Below are positions 41,533 to 54,524 of a stretch of DNA of 64,000 bases, in pieces. A program made the position numbers and the translations under genes. The DNA comes from an uncultured Pelagibacteraceae bacterium (GTDB lineage Bacteria; Pseudomonadota; Alphaproteobacteria; Pelagibacterales; Pelagibacteraceae), in NCBI GenBank assembly GCA_902613915.1, contig CACMJB010000001.1, positions 62,001 to 126,000 on the forward strand, read 5' to 3'. The notes under the pieces are model-generated. The model was given only the letters and a program-made list of their open reading frames with translations. It made no database searches and was not told where the DNA came from. Each line of letters starts with the position of its first letter. The first letter of the stretch is position 1.

Positions 41533-43083
41533 ATGTTAAATAAAGGATTAGACAAACTAGAACTTTTGCGAATAGTCGAGGCTGTAGCGAACGAAAAATC
41601 TATTGATAAAGAACTCGTTATAGAGTCAATGGAAAGCGCTATACAAAAAGCTGCGCTTACTAAGTTTGGGAACGACAATAATATTGAAGTAGTCATCAAT
41701 AGAGAAAGTGGTGAAATAACAATTCAAAAAGTCTTAGATATTGTTGAAAAAGTTGAGGACTTTTCAAGAGAAATATCATTAGAAGAAGCTAAAAAAAGTA
41801 ATCATAAAAATACAAATTTAAAAATAGGTGAAAAATTATACGAGGAATTGCCTCAGATTGATTTTGGGCGAATAGCAGCCCAAAGTGCAAAACAAGTCAT
41901 CAGTAGTAGAGTAAGGGAGGCAGAAAAAAATAGACAGTATGAGGATTTTATTGAGAAACAAGGACAAATTTTAAGTGGCATCATAAAAAGATTAGAGTAC
42001 GGAAATGTTATCGTCGACCTAGGCAAAGCAGAAGGAGTAATAAAAAAAGATGAACTTATTCCTAGAGAAATTTTGAAAACTGGTGATAGAGTGAAAGCTT
42101 ATTGCTACGAAGTAAAAAAAGAATTGAAGGGACACCAAATTTTTCTTTCAAGAGCACATCCACAATTTTTAGCAAAACTATTTCACCAAGAGGTCCCAGA
42201 AATATATGAAGGAACCATTGAAATAAAATCTGTTGCTAGGGATCCTGGTAGTAGGGCAAAAATATGTGTTCACTCTCAAGACTCCTCAATAGATCCTGTA
42301 GGAGCATGTGTAGGTATGAGAGGTAGTAGAGTTCAAACAATAGTGAATGAGTTGCACGGAGAAAAAATTGACATTATAAAATGGACTGAGGATTTACCTA
42401 CTTTAATATCAGAGTCACTATCTCCAGCTGAAATACAAAAAGTATTAATTGATCAAGATAACAAAAGAATTGATATAATTTTAACAGAAGAAAACTTAAG
42501 TAAAGCAATTGGTAGAAGAGGCCAAAACGTTAGGCTTGCTTCTAAACTTACAAATTATGAGATAGACATACTTACAGACAAAGAAGATTCAGATAGAAGA
42601 CAAGTTGAATTCAAAGAAAGAACAGAAACCTTAATCAAAAATTTAGAAGTTGATGAAACTTTAGGTCAACTATTAGTTTCGGAAGGGTTTGTGTCTATTG
42701 ATGAAATAGCCCAATCAAACTCTGAAGACATATCTAAAATTGAAGCTATTGATGAAGAGACAGCTAAGGAATTAATATCAAGATCTAAAGACACATTAAA
42801 AAAAGAAAAAGAAGCAATTGCTTTGAAATTGAAAGAGCTTGGTGTTGAAGATAAATTAGCTAGCCTAAAAGGTATTACACAAGGCATGCTAGTAATTCTT
42901 GGACAAAAAAACATAAAAAAATTATCTGATTTTGCAGATTTATCATCTGATGAGTTAATAGGTGGATTTGATGAGATAAAAGGAAAACAAATAAGAATTA
43001 ATGGTTATCTCGAAGAGTTTTCACTTTCAAGAAAAGAAGCTGACGACCTAATAATGGCTGCCAGAGATATAGTTTACAAATAA
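41533..43083 (+). CDS. nusA: Transcription termination/antitermination factor NusA
   Basis: S1 and KH domains (GACVGMRGSRVQTIVNELHGEKIDI, AIGRRGQNVRLASKLT). Confidence 0.98.
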   Translation: MLNKGLDKLELLRIVEAVANEKSIDKELVIESMESAIQKAALTKFGNDNNIEVVINRESGEITIQKVLDIVEKVEDFSREISLEEAKKSNHKNTNLKIGEKLYEELPQIDFGRIAAQSAKQVISSRVREAEKNRQYEDFIEKQGQILSGIIKRLEYGNVIVDLGKAEGVIKKDELIPREILKTGDRVKAYCYEVKKELKGHQIFLSRAHPQFLAKLFHQEVPEIYEGTIEIKSVARDPGSRAKICVHSQDSSIDPVGACVGMRGSRVQTIVNELHGEKIDIIKWTEDLPTLISESLSPAEIQKVLIDQDNKRIDIILTEENLSKAIGRRGQNVRLASKLTNYEIDILTDKEDSDRRQVEFKERTETLIKNLEVDETLGQLLVSEGFVSIDEIAQSNSEDISKIEAIDEETAKELISRSKDTLKKEKEAIALKLKELGVEDKLASLKGITQGMLVILGQKNIKKLSDFADLSSDELIGGFDEIKGKQIRINGYLEEFSLSRKEADDLIMAARDIVYK

Positions 43084-43087
43084 TGTT

Positions 43088-45262
43088 ATGGACAAAGATA
43101 AAAAAAAAACGCTTACAATTTCGACAAAACTTAAGAAAAAAATTGATACAACTTCAATAAGCACTTCCGGTAAAAAGTCTTTCTCTGTAGATAAAAAAAA
43201 AACATTTAGATCAGGCAAGTCTTTTAACAAGCCATATATAGCTCCTAATATAAACCCAGATTCTAAAAAAAAAAATTTTGCAAGAAAATTTATTGAGCAG
43301 CAAGCTACAAAAGATTTTATAAAAAAAGATAATAAACCTGCAGGTAAAAGTAAGTTAAAACTTAAAGGGCCAATAGATAAGCGTGATTTTAAGCTGACTG
43401 TTTCTAAAGCCTTAAATGTAGAAGAGATTGAGATTAAACAAAGAAGCTTAGCATCTGTAAAGAGAGCAAGACTTAAAGAAAAGAAAAAACCAGAAGGTGA
43501 GGAAAAAAAAGAATTTAAAAAAGTGGTACGTGAGGTAAAAATACCAGAACAAATTTCTATTCAAGAATTATCAAATCGAATGGCTGAAAAGTCAAATGAT
43601 ATAATTAAGTTTTTATTTAATATGAAAGTTGTAGCTACAATTAATCATAACATTGATAAAGATACAGCTGAGTACATTGTTAAAGAGTTTGGTCACAAGG
43701 CAATAATTGAAGAAACACCCTCAATCAGCAAAAATAAATCTACAGAGAAGTTTATTGGTGAAGTAAAACCTAGACCTCCAGTAGTTACAATAATGGGACA
43801 TGTGGATCATGGAAAAACATCATTATTGGACTCTTTAAGAGATACAAATGTTGTATCAGGTGAGCATGGAGGGATTACTCAACACATAGGAGCATATCAA
43901 GTAAAAACTGGTGAAAATAAATTAATTACATTTATTGATACCCCTGGTCATGCAGCCTTTACAGAAATGAGAGCAAGAGGTTCAAAAATTACAGATATAG
44001 TTGTATTAGTAGTCGCAGCGGACGATGGAATAAAACCACAAACTATTGAAGCGATAAAACATGCTAAGGCTGCTAAAGTACCAATAATAGTGGCTATAAA
44101 TAAATGTGATTTGCCAGAAAAAAATATTTCTAAAATTAAAAATGAAATGATGCAATATGAACTAATAGCAGAAGACTTAAGCGGAGATACTTTATTTGTT
44201 GAAGTTTCTGCTTTAAAAAAACTTAACTTAGATAAACTAAAAGAGAGCATTCTTCTTCAATCAGAAATTCTAGATTTGAAAGCGTCATATGATGATAAGG
44301 CTAGGGGTGTTGTAATCGAGTCTAAAATTGATAAAGGAAAAGGTCCTGTTTCCACAATTTTAATAAGTAACGGAAAATTAAATCGAGGTGACTTTTTTGT
44401 TTGTGGTGATACATGGGGAAAAATTAGAGCGATGATTAATTATGAAGGAAAAGCAATAGATGAAGCTTTACCTTCAATGCCAGTAGAAATTCTTGGAATG
44501 AATAACTCCGCTTATGCTGGAGCAGAGTTTATGGTTACCAAAGATGAAAATGAGGCTAAAGAGATAGCAGAGTTCAAAAAAGACAATTCTACACAAAAAA
44601 AATTTTTAGCTAAAGATAAACCAACTTTGTTTGAAGAAACGAAAAATAAAGATGAACTAAATATAATAATTAAATCGGATGTACAGGGCTCTAGTGAAGC
44701 TTTAAAAATGGCTATTAATAAAATTGAGCATAATGAAGTACAAGCTAAAATTATATTATCTGATATTGGTATGATTAATGAAACTGATGTTTCATTGGCA
44801 AAAGCATCTAATGCTGTTTTGATTGGTTTCAATGTAAAACCTAATAGAGAAGCAAAGAAGTTAGCTGATGAACAAAAAATTGAAGTAAAATTTTTCAATA
44901 TTATTTATGAAGCAATAGATTATATAGAAAAATCCTTATCTGGTCTTTTAGAACCTGATATTAAAGAAACAGTCTTAGGAAGTGCCGAAATACAGAAAAT
45001 ATTTAAGGTGTCTTCAGCAGGTAAAATTGCAGGTTCAAAAGTTATTAATGGAGAAATTAAAAGTAAGTCTAAAGCCAGAATTATTAGAGATGGTGTTGTG
45101 GTTTACAACGGAGAGATTACATCAATTTTTAGAGAAAAAAATCAAGTAAAAGAAGTTGGCACAGGTTTAGAGTGTGGAATAAGCTTAAAAGATTTTATTG
45201 ATTTTAAAGAGAAGGATGTTATCGAATCTTATTTATCTGAAGAAATCCAAAGGTCAATTTAG
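43088..45262 (+). CDS. infB: Translation initiation factor IF-2
   Basis: VTIMGHVDHGKTSLLD, DTPGHAAFTEMRARG, NKCD. Confidence 0.99.
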   Translation: MDKDKKKTLTISTKLKKKIDTTSISTSGKKSFSVDKKKTFRSGKSFNKPYIAPNINPDSKKKNFARKFIEQQATKDFIKKDNKPAGKSKLKLKGPIDKRDFKLTVSKALNVEEIEIKQRSLASVKRARLKEKKKPEGEEKKEFKKVVREVKIPEQISIQELSNRMAEKSNDIIKFLFNMKVVATINHNIDKDTAEYIVKEFGHKAIIEETPSISKNKSTEKFIGEVKPRPPVVTIMGHVDHGKTSLLDSLRDTNVVSGEHGGITQHIGAYQVKTGENKLITFIDTPGHAAFTEMRARGSKITDIVVLVVAADDGIKPQTIEAIKHAKAAKVPIIVAINKCDLPEKNISKIKNEMMQYELIAEDLSGDTLFVEVSALKKLNLDKLKESILLQSEILDLKASYDDKARGVVIESKIDKGKGPVSTILISNGKLNRGDFFVCGDTWGKIRAMINYEGKAIDEALPSMPVEILGMNNSAYAGAEFMVTKDENEAKEIAEFKKDNSTQKKFLAKDKPTLFEETKNKDELNIIIKSDVQGSSEALKMAINKIEHNEVQAKIILSDIGMINETDVSLAKASNAVLIGFNVKPNREAKKLADEQKIEVKFFNIIYEAIDYIEKSLSGLLEPDIKETVLGSAEIQKIFKVSSAGKIAGSKVINGEIKSKSKARIIRDGVVVYNGEITSIFREKNQVKEVGTGLECGISLKDFIDFKEKDVIESYLSEEIQRSI

Positions 45263-45266
45263 TTTA

Positions 45267-45665
45267 ATGGATAATTACTACGCACAAAAAAATTTTAGTC
45301 AAAGACAGCTCAGAGTTGGAGAGTTGGTAAAGCAAAATTTAGGTGAGCTATTTATTAGAAATGAAGCAAAAATACCATCAATTAGCACAAAACTTGTTAC
45401 CGTGACTGAGGTAAGAATGACGCCTGATTTAAAAACAGCTAGGGTATATGTAATTCCACTGGGAGGAATTGAAACTAAAGCAACAGTTAGGATCTTGACT
45501 GAATTCTCCCATCTTGTTAGAAGAGCTTTATCTAAAAGGCTTGATATAAAGTTTCTTCCTAAACTAAAATTTGTTGAAGATAACTCATTTGAATATGCTG
45601 AAAAGATTGAAAAAATTATAAAAGAAAATAATAAAAATGATAAAGAAAAAAAAGGATACAATTAA
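45267..45665 (+). CDS. rbfA: Ribosome-binding factor A
   Basis: SQRQLRVGELVKQNLGELF, VTEVRMTPDLKTARVYV; ATG at 45267. Confidence 0.95.
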   Translation: MDNYYAQKNFSQRQLRVGELVKQNLGELFIRNEAKIPSISTKLVTVTEVRMTPDLKTARVYVIPLGGIETKATVRILTEFSHLVRRALSKRLDIKFLPKLKFVEDNSFEYAEKIEKIIKENNKNDKEKKGYN

Positions 45666-45897
45666 GTCTCTAGCCATTCATGAAAATGATGTTGGTTCTA
45701 CAGAAATACAAATAGGTTTACTTACAGATAAAATCATAAAACTATCTGAACACTTTAAAAAATTTAAAAAGGATAAACATTCCACTTTAGGTTTGGCTAA
45801 ATCAGTTAATAAGAGAAAGAAACTTCTAACCTACCTTAAAAAGAAAAATGTTGATTCCTATCAAAAGGTCATCAAACAATTAAATTTAAGGAAATAA
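45637..45897 (+). CDS. rpsO: 30S ribosomal protein S15
   Basis: [46 protein letters not shown]. Confidence 0.97.
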   Translation: MIKKKKDTIKSLAIHENDVGSTEIQIGLLTDKIIKLSEHFKKFKKDKHSTLGLAKSVNKRKKLLTYLKKKNVDSYQKVIKQLNLRK

Positions 45898-47972
45898 TGT
45901 TTAAAATACATAAGGAAGAATTAGAAGTTAATGGTAAAAGATTAACTTTAGAGACAGGAAAAGTTGCTCGTCAAGCAGACGGAGCAATTATCGCATCATT
46001 AGGTGAAACAGTAGTTATTGCCACGGCTGTGGGTGCAAAAAAATTAAATGACGGACAGGATTACTTCCCACTATCCGTAAATTACCAGGAAAAATATTAT
46101 GCAGCAGGTAAAATTCCGGGTGGATATTTCAAAAGAGAAGCAAGACCAACCGAAGCAGAAACTTTAATTTCAAGATTAATTGACAGACCTATTAGACCCT
46201 TATTCCCTTCAAGTTTTCTTAATGAAGTTCAATTGCTTCCAACAGTTTTATCTTATGATGGAGAAAATCAACCGGATATTTTATCGATTATAGCATCTTC
46301 TGCAGCGTTAGCTATTTCCGGTTTACCATTTCAAGGACCTATAGCTGCAAGTAGAGTTGGATATAAAGATGGAAAATATTTGTTAAATCCTTCAATTGAA
46401 GAATTACAAGACTCTGAATTAGATTTAGTAGTTGCTGGAACAAAAGACGCAGTTTTAATGGTTGAGTCCGAGACTTCTGGATTGTCTGAAAAAGTAATGT
46501 TAGATGCTGTAAAATTCGGTCACGAAAAGTTTGTTCCAATAATTGAAGCAATAGAAAAGTTCGCAAAAAAAGCAGGAAAACCTAAATGGGAAGTCGAAGA
46601 AATCGATCATTCGGATGTCAAGAGGAGAATTGCTGAAAAATTTGAAACAGATTTGAGAAGTGCATTTAAAGAGATAGATAAAAAGAAAAGATCTACAGCG
46701 ATATCTGAAATTGAAACTCAGTGTAAAGAAATGTTTGCCGAGGATGAGTCATTGACAGAAAATCAAGTAATGGCCCAGCTAAAATCTCTAGAAAAAGATA
46801 TAGTTAGAACTGCAATTTTAAAAGATAAAAAAAGAATTGATGGACGAGGCTTAGCAGACGTCAGACAAATTAAATGTGAAGTTGGTGTATTACCAAGAAC
46901 TCATGGATCTGCATTATTCACTAGAGGAGAAACTCAAGCGCTTGTAGTAACTACCTTAGGTATGTCAGACGATGAGCAAAGACTAGAAAGCTTAGACGGC
47001 ATGCAAAGGTCTAACTTTATGTTGCATTATAATTTTCCACCTTTTTCTGTGGGAGAATGTGGTAGAATTGGAACAGGAAGAAGAGAAATAGGACATGGTA
47101 AATTAGCATGGAGAGCAATTAACTCATCATTACCTAAAAAAGAAAACTTTCCTTACACATTAAGAGTTGTTTCTGAAATTACTGAATCCAATGGATCTTC
47201 ATCTATGGCTACTGTTTGTGGAACCTCTTTATCTCTTATGGATGCGGGTGTCCCTATTAAAGAGCCAGTAGCTGGAATAGCTATGGGACTTATTAAAGAG
47301 GGAAAAGATTTTTCTGTATTATCAGATATTTTAGGCGATGAAGATCATTTGGGAGATATGGATTTTAAAGTTGCAGGTACGAAAAATGGAATAACATCTT
47401 TACAGATGGATATTAAAATCACAGGTATTACTTTTGAAATAATGGAAAAAGCCTTAGATCAAGCGAAAGCCGGAAGAGAACATATTCTTGGCGAAATGAA
47501 CAAAGCTATTAAAACATCAAGAAAAGAATTTTCAAAACACACTCCAAAAATGGAAACAATAAAAGTAGATAAAAAAGATATAGCTACAGTAATTGGTAAA
47601 GGTGGAGCAACTATAAGAGAGATCGTAGAAACATCAGGAGCTAAAGTAGATGTGAATGATACAGGTGAAGTAACAGTTGCAGCTCCAGACGAAGCTTCAA
47701 GAAATAAAGCATTAGAATTTATTAAAAATTTAATTGCTAAACCTGAAATGGGAAAAATTTACAAAGGCAAAGTTGTAAAAATCATGGAGTTTGGAGCTTT
47801 TGTAAACTTTTTAGGAAAACAAGATGGCTTAGTTCACATTTCCGAGTTAGCAGATAAAAGAGTAGCTAAAGTTGGCGATGTAGTTAAAGAAGGTGACGAA
47901 GTCTCAGTTAAAGTTGTTGGATTTGATAGAGGTAAAGTTAAATTATCAATGAAACAAGTTAAAGCTTCTTAA
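45897..47972 (+). CDS. pnp: Polyribonucleotide nucleotidyltransferase
   Basis: [36 protein letters not shown] ([12 protein letters not shown]) and S1 domains. Confidence 0.99.
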   Translation: MFKIHKEELEVNGKRLTLETGKVARQADGAIIASLGETVVIATAVGAKKLNDGQDYFPLSVNYQEKYYAAGKIPGGYFKREARPTEAETLISRLIDRPIRPLFPSSFLNEVQLLPTVLSYDGENQPDILSIIASSAALAISGLPFQGPIAASRVGYKDGKYLLNPSIEELQDSELDLVVAGTKDAVLMVESETSGLSEKVMLDAVKFGHEKFVPIIEAIEKFAKKAGKPKWEVEEIDHSDVKRRIAEKFETDLRSAFKEIDKKKRSTAISEIETQCKEMFAEDESLTENQVMAQLKSLEKDIVRTAILKDKKRIDGRGLADVRQIKCEVGVLPRTHGSALFTRGETQALVVTTLGMSDDEQRLESLDGMQRSNFMLHYNFPPFSVGECGRIGTGRREIGHGKLAWRAINSSLPKKENFPYTLRVVSEITESNGSSSMATVCGTSLSLMDAGVPIKEPVAGIAMGLIKEGKDFSVLSDILGDEDHLGDMDFKVAGTKNGITSLQMDIKITGITFEIMEKALDQAKAGREHILGEMNKAIKTSRKEFSKHTPKMETIKVDKKDIATVIGKGGATIREIVETSGAKVDVNDTGEVTVAAPDEASRNKALEFIKNLIAKPEMGKIYKGKVVKIMEFGAFVNFLGKQDGLVHISELADKRVAKVGDVVKEGDEVSVKVVGFDRGKVKLSMKQVKAS

Positions 47973-48754
47973 GACATATTTTTGGGATCAGGCATACCCA
48001 CTTTATTATAACCAGCATCAACGTAATGAATTTCTCCAGTTACTCCGGCAGCCAAATCACTCAATAAGTATAAAGCTGAGTTTCCAACATCATGAATATC
48101 AACATTCCTTTTTAAAAAAGAATGATCTTCATTCCACTTATATAAGAACTTTGCATCACCAATAGCTGAAGCAGCTAATGTTTTAATAGGACCAGCACTT
48201 ATTGCATTAACTCTCAGTTTCTTTTGTCCCAAGTCTCTTGCTAAATATTTTACACTAGCTTCAAGTGCTGATTTACAAACACCCATTACATTATAATTAG
48301 GAATTGCTTTTGTAGACTCATAAGTTAGCGTTAACAAACTTCCATTTTCTCTCATGATTTTTGATGCTTCTTTAGAGACTTCAGTAAATGAAAAACATGA
48401 AATTAGCATACTTCTTAGAAAGTTTTCTCTAGATGTATTTAAATACTCACCTGATAATTCTGATTTGTCAGAAAACGCTACAGCATGAACCACAAAATCA
48501 ATTTGACCCCATTGTGATTTGATATCTTCAAATAGTTTTATTACTTCTTCTTTTTTTTCAACATCACAACTAAAAGTAACTTTAGAACTTAGTTTTTCTG
48601 CTAGAGGTATAACTCTTTTTTTTAAAGCATCACCAAGATAAGTAAATGCTAATTCTGCACCAGCCTCTGCTAATTTTTGTGAAATCCCCCACGCTATTGA
48701 ACGTTCATTAGCAACGCCCATAATTAACCCTTTTTTTCCTTTCATTAAGTTCAT
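47969..48754 (-). CDS. fabI: Enoyl-[acyl-carrier-protein] reductase (NADH)
   Basis: [37 protein letters not shown]. Confidence 0.97.
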   Translation of the reverse strand: MNLMKGKKGLIMGVANERSIAWGISQKLAEAGAELAFTYLGDALKKRVIPLAEKLSSKVTFSCDVEKKEEVIKLFEDIKSQWGQIDFVVHAVAFSDKSELSGEYLNTSRENFLRSMLISCFSFTEVSKEASKIMRENGSLLTLTYESTKAIPNYNVMGVCKSALEASVKYLARDLGQKKLRVNAISAGPIKTLAASAIGDAKFLYKWNEDHSFLKRNVDIHDVGNSALYLLSDLAAGVTGEIHYVDAGYNKVGMPDPKNMS

Positions 48755-48757
48755 GCT

Positions 48758-49969
48758 TTATACCTTTTCAAAAATAAGAGCAGCGTTTGTTCCTCCAAAA
48801 CCAAAACTATTAGACATTACTGTGTTTAACGTGGCTCCTTTTTCAGTTTTAGAAATTATTGGATATTTTTTTGCTTCTTCGTCCATATCAGAAATATTTG
48901 CTGAACCTGTAATAAAGTTATTTTTCATCATTATTAAACAATAAATAGCTTCATGTACTGAAGCTGCTCCTAAAGGATGACCTGATAAAGATTTTGTTGA
49001 ACTAATTTTTGGCACATTTTCTCCAAAAGTTTTCCTTACTGCATTTAATTCAGTAATATCACCAACAGGTGTGGATGTTCCATGAGTGTTTATGTAATCA
49101 ATTCTATTTTTTGCAGTAGACATTGCCATTTGCATACATCTAACTGCACCTTCTCCAGATGGTGCCACCATATCGTAACCATCAGATGTAGCGCCATAGC
49201 CAGTAAGTTCAGCATAAATTTTTGCACCCCTTGCTTTTGCATGTTTATATTCCTCTAAAACTAAAACTCCGGCTCCTCCAGCAATTACAAATCCATCTCT
49301 TGTTTTATCATAAGCTCTTGAAGCTGTTTCAGGTTTATCATTGTACTTTGATGATAATGCTGTCATCGCATCAAACATTGCAGTCATTGCCCAGTGTACT
49401 TCTTCACTACCACCTGCAAAAATTACATCTTGTTTACCCATTTGAATTAACTCCATTGCATTACCGATACAATGACCGCTAGTCGCGCAAGCAGAGCTCA
49501 TCGTGTAATTAGTGCCTTTGATTTTGAATGGAACAGCAAGTGTTGCTGATGCAGTACTAGCCATTGTTCTAGGAACAATAAAAGGCCCCATTAGTTTTGG
49601 AGTTTTTGCTCTTGTTTTATCTGCAGCCAAAATTACGTTTTCAATTGAAGGGCCTCCAGAGCCCATGATAATTCCAGTTTTTATATTACTAACTTCATTA
49701 TCTTCTAATCCTGAATCCTTGATAGCCTCTTTCATCGCAATATAATTATACGCAGAACCCGATCCCATAAAACGCATTGACTTTCTATCTACGTGATCTG
49801 AAAGTTTAATATTAGGCTTACCATGAATATGACTTTTTAGATTATGTTCTTTATATTCTTCACAGTAAGAAATACCAGATTTAGAATTTAGTAAAGATTG
49901 ATGTACTTCTTCTTGATTATTTCCTAAGCAAGAAACAATACCAAGTCCTGTAACTACCACTCTTCTCAT
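48758..49969 (-). CDS. fabB: 3-oxoacyl-[acyl-carrier-protein] synthase I
   Basis: [44 protein letters not shown]. Confidence 0.96.
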   Translation of the reverse strand: MRRVVVTGLGIVSCLGNNQEEVHQSLLNSKSGISYCEEYKEHNLKSHIHGKPNIKLSDHVDRKSMRFMGSGSAYNYIAMKEAIKDSGLEDNEVSNIKTGIIMGSGGPSIENVILAADKTRAKTPKLMGPFIVPRTMASTASATLAVPFKIKGTNYTMSSACATSGHCIGNAMELIQMGKQDVIFAGGSEEVHWAMTAMFDAMTALSSKYNDKPETASRAYDKTRDGFVIAGGAGVLVLEEYKHAKARGAKIYAELTGYGATSDGYDMVAPSGEGAVRCMQMAMSTAKNRIDYINTHGTSTPVGDITELNAVRKTFGENVPKISSTKSLSGHPLGAASVHEAIYCLIMMKNNFITGSANISDMDEEAKKYPIISKTEKGATLNTVMSNSFGFGGTNAALIFEKV

Positions 49970-50469
49970 GATTTGAACAATCCTACTTTTAAATTTTCTG
50001 TTCTATAAATTATTTTTCCATCTGCGCTTAATATTCCATTAGCTAAACCAACACACGTGCCTTCTTTCTTTAAAACTCTTTTCATGTTTATTTCGTAGGT
50101 TGCCATTTTTACTTTTTTTAAAACTTCACCAGTAAATTTTACAGAATTTACTCCCAAAGCTCTACCTTTTCCTGGCTCACCTATCCACCCCAGGTAGAAT
50201 CCAACTAGTTGCCACATTGCATCTAGGCCTAAGCAACCTGGCATAACTGGATCTCCCTTAAAGTGACAATCAAAAAACCACAAACTATCTTTGATATCTA
50301 GTTCTGCTTTAATAAAACCTTTTTTAAACTCTCCTGTATCTTTTGTAATTTCCGTAATCCTGTCAAACATCAACATGGGAGGAAGCGGAAGTTTTGCATT
50401 CCCCTCTCCAAATAATTTTCCCTCTCCACACGAAATTAGATCATCGTAGCTATAACTATTTTTTTGCAT
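49966..50469 (-). CDS. fabA: 3-hydroxydecanoyl-ACP dehydratase/isomerase
   Basis: [31 protein letters not shown]. Confidence 0.97.
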   Translation of the reverse strand: MQKNSYSYDDLISCGEGKLFGEGNAKLPLPPMLMFDRITEITKDTGEFKKGFIKAELDIKDSLWFFDCHFKGDPVMPGCLGLDAMWQLVGFYLGWIGEPGKGRALGVNSVKFTGEVLKKVKMATYEINMKRVLKKEGTCVGLANGILSADGKIIYRTENLKVGLFKS

Positions 50470-50521
50470 AATTTTTAAATTGTTTTACTTGATTTAAGAA
50501 AGTAATGGTATATATTTCTAA

Positions 50522-50538
50522 TTTAGAATAATTATAAA
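50522..50538. promoter_or_regulatory. Candidate Irr/ICE-like element in irr-fabA spacer
   Basis: TTTAGAA-TAA-TTATAAA; overlaps a perfect inverted repeat TTCTAA-T-TTAGAA at 50516-50528; same motif recurs before katG. Confidence 0.5.
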
Positions 50539-50552
50539 CTACAATTTAGTAA

Positions 50553-50966
50553 GTGAAAAAAACAAGTATTTTAAACAAATTAAGATCTTCCGGCTTAAGA
50601 CCTACTAAACAAAGAGTAGAAATTGCTAAGTTCTTATTTAATAGAGACAAGACTTTTCATTTTACAGTTGAGAGTTTAGGCAAACATTTAGCAAAAAAAA
50701 CTACAACAAAATTCGCTCTTGCAACAATTTATAATACAGTACACGCTTTTAAAAAAGCAGGTCACTTAAGCGAAGTACATTTAAGAGGCAAAAACAACAC
50801 TACTTACTTTGATACAAATATTTCAAACCATCATCATTTTTATGACAGTGAAACATCTGAGCTGATTGATATTAATGATAACGAGATAAAATTTGATAAA
50901 ATTCCCAAAGCACCTAACGGCAAAACTATTAAAAACTTAGAGGTAATCATAAATCTGAAAAACTGA
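50553..50966 (+). CDS. irr: Fur-superfamily iron response regulator, Irr-like (GTG start)
   Basis: LRSSGLRPTKQRVEIAKFLF, FALATIYNTVHAFKKAGHLSEV, NHHHFYDSETSELIDI; divergent from fabA as irr is in many alphaproteobacteria. Confidence 0.85.
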   Translation: MKKTSILNKLRSSGLRPTKQRVEIAKFLFNRDKTFHFTVESLGKHLAKKTTTKFALATIYNTVHAFKKAGHLSEVHLRGKNNTTYFDTNISNHHHFYDSETSELIDINDNEIKFDKIPKAPNGKTIKNLEVIINLKN

Positions 50967-50987
50967 CAGTTTGTCGCTTGGACTTAC

Positions 50988-51004
50988 TTTAGAACTATTA
51001 TAAA
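50988..51004. promoter_or_regulatory. Candidate Irr/ICE-like element upstream of katG
   Basis: TTTAGAA-CTA-TTATAAA, followed by CTT; near-identical to the irr-fabA element. Confidence 0.5.
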
Positions 51005-51016
51005 CTTTAAATATAG

Positions 51017-53200
<2,184 letters not shown>

Positions 53201-53201
53201 T

Positions 53202-53840
53202 ATGGAAATTGTTAAATCATCAAAAAATTTAGAGTCTCTTAATCAAAATATTAAGGATGATTTTTTTGTTGTTCCAAATCTCAAATTTGATGTTGAAAAA
53301 TTAAGAGCAGATTTTAATTTAATCCTCAAAAAAAAGAAATTTAACACACTTGGTATTACAAATTTTGGTGCGATTGCTTTAAATCAAATTCCAGGTGATA
53401 AATCTTCTATCGAAGGTCATAATGTAAGAGGTACTTATTGGACTATTCCGGATGAAGAGGGAAAAGAGATTGAGAGAGATAAACCTGTAGATGAGTCAAA
53501 GTACACTGAAATAGTTCCAGAATTTAAAGGAACATATTTTGAAGAAGTCTACAATGTTATTAGTAAGCATTTTAAATTAGGACGAGTTAGAATTCTACTA
53601 AAAGAACCTAGATCAACTTTAAGCTGGCACAGAGATCCAGAACCAAGATTGCATATACCAATCATAACAAATAAAGGTTGCAGAATGGTCATAGAAGAGG
53701 TTTGCAGACACATGCCTGCAGATGGATCAGTAACTATCACTAATAATACAAAATATCACAACTTTTTTAACGGAGGTGAGCAAGATAGAATTCATTTAGT
53801 TGCTTGTGTTTTGGAAAATCCTTTTAAGAAAAGCAATTAA
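53202..53840 (+). CDS. Aspartyl/asparaginyl beta-hydroxylase-like 2OG-Fe(II) oxygenase
   Basis: LSWHRDPEPRLHIPIITNKG (HxD) and QDRIHLVACV (distal H); starts 1 nt after the katG stop. Confidence 0.72.
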   Translation: MEIVKSSKNLESLNQNIKDDFFVVPNLKFDVEKLRADFNLILKKKKFNTLGITNFGAIALNQIPGDKSSIEGHNVRGTYWTIPDEEGKEIERDKPVDESKYTEIVPEFKGTYFEEVYNVISKHFKLGRVRILLKEPRSTLSWHRDPEPRLHIPIITNKGCRMVIEEVCRHMPADGSVTITNNTKYHNFFNGGEQDRIHLVACVLENPFKKSN

Positions 53841-53853
53841 TTAAAATAATTTC

Positions 53854-54078
53854 ATGACAGAGTTTAGTAGTGGTATATTTAAAGTTATAGCGAGCACAAG
53901 TGCTGGAAGAGCACTTGTTTACACGGTTGGACACGTCATAATAGCTATGACAGTTGTTTCTGTACTCACAGGTGCAAGCTTATGGGAAGCAGGATTAGTA
54001 GCACTAGTAGAACCGACTATTAATGGATTTTGGTATTATATTTTAGATAAAATTTGGTCTACTAAATTTAAAAATTAA
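53854..54078 (+). CDS. DUF2061-like small membrane protein
   Basis: GRALVYTVGHVIIAMTVVSVLTGASLWEAGLVALVEPTINGFWYYILDKIW. Confidence 0.75.
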   Translation: MTEFSSGIFKVIASTSAGRALVYTVGHVIIAMTVVSVLTGASLWEAGLVALVEPTINGFWYYILDKIWSTKFKN

Positions 54079-54080
54079 AA

Positions 54081-54524
54081 TTATAACAATCCCCATAAGC
54101 TATCTTTCTTAACCCATCCTTTAAATTTATCTACTGTTATATTGCACCATTCATCTTTGCATTTTTTAATTTTACAAAGCCGACCTTTCTTCAGGATTAC
54201 TTTAGGAGTTGAATAAATAGTTGGTTTATTAAAAACTAAGACGTCGTCATCTATTGTTAAAGCGGCTTTTTTTTTTGAAAGTTGAGAAATATGAATCCAG
54301 CCGGAATTATTTTCATGATCTCTTATTTTTCTAAAAGTATCTGATTTATCTTGTATCAGAACGGGTAAAAATTTTTTTTTGTAAAAAATCTTCACTGGAT
54401 AATCAAATGACGGACCTTGGCGTAAATTTACTTTTTCGTTTCTTAATGTTAAAAAATACTCCTCCTTCGCAAACAAATTATGTGTAAAAAAAAATAAAAC
54501 TAATAAAAAAATTACCTTATGCAT
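54081..54524 (-). CDS. SH3-domain secreted protein
   Basis: Signal peptide; VNLRQGPSFDYPVKIFYKKKFLPV ... DEWCNITVDKFKGWVKKDSLWG bacterial SH3 repeats. Confidence 0.82.
   Translation of the reverse strand: MHKVIFLLVLFFFTHNLFAKEEYFLTLRNEKVNLRQGPSFDYPVKIFYKKKFLPVLIQDKSDTFRKIRDHENNSGWIHISQLSKKKAALTIDDDVLVFNKPTIYSTPKVILKKGRLCKIKKCKDEWCNITVDKFKGWVKKDSLWGLL

Noticed and set aside
49222-49482. Plus-strand ORF rich in Leu/His inside fabB
   Set aside because: Antisense shadow ORF of a strongly conserved gene.
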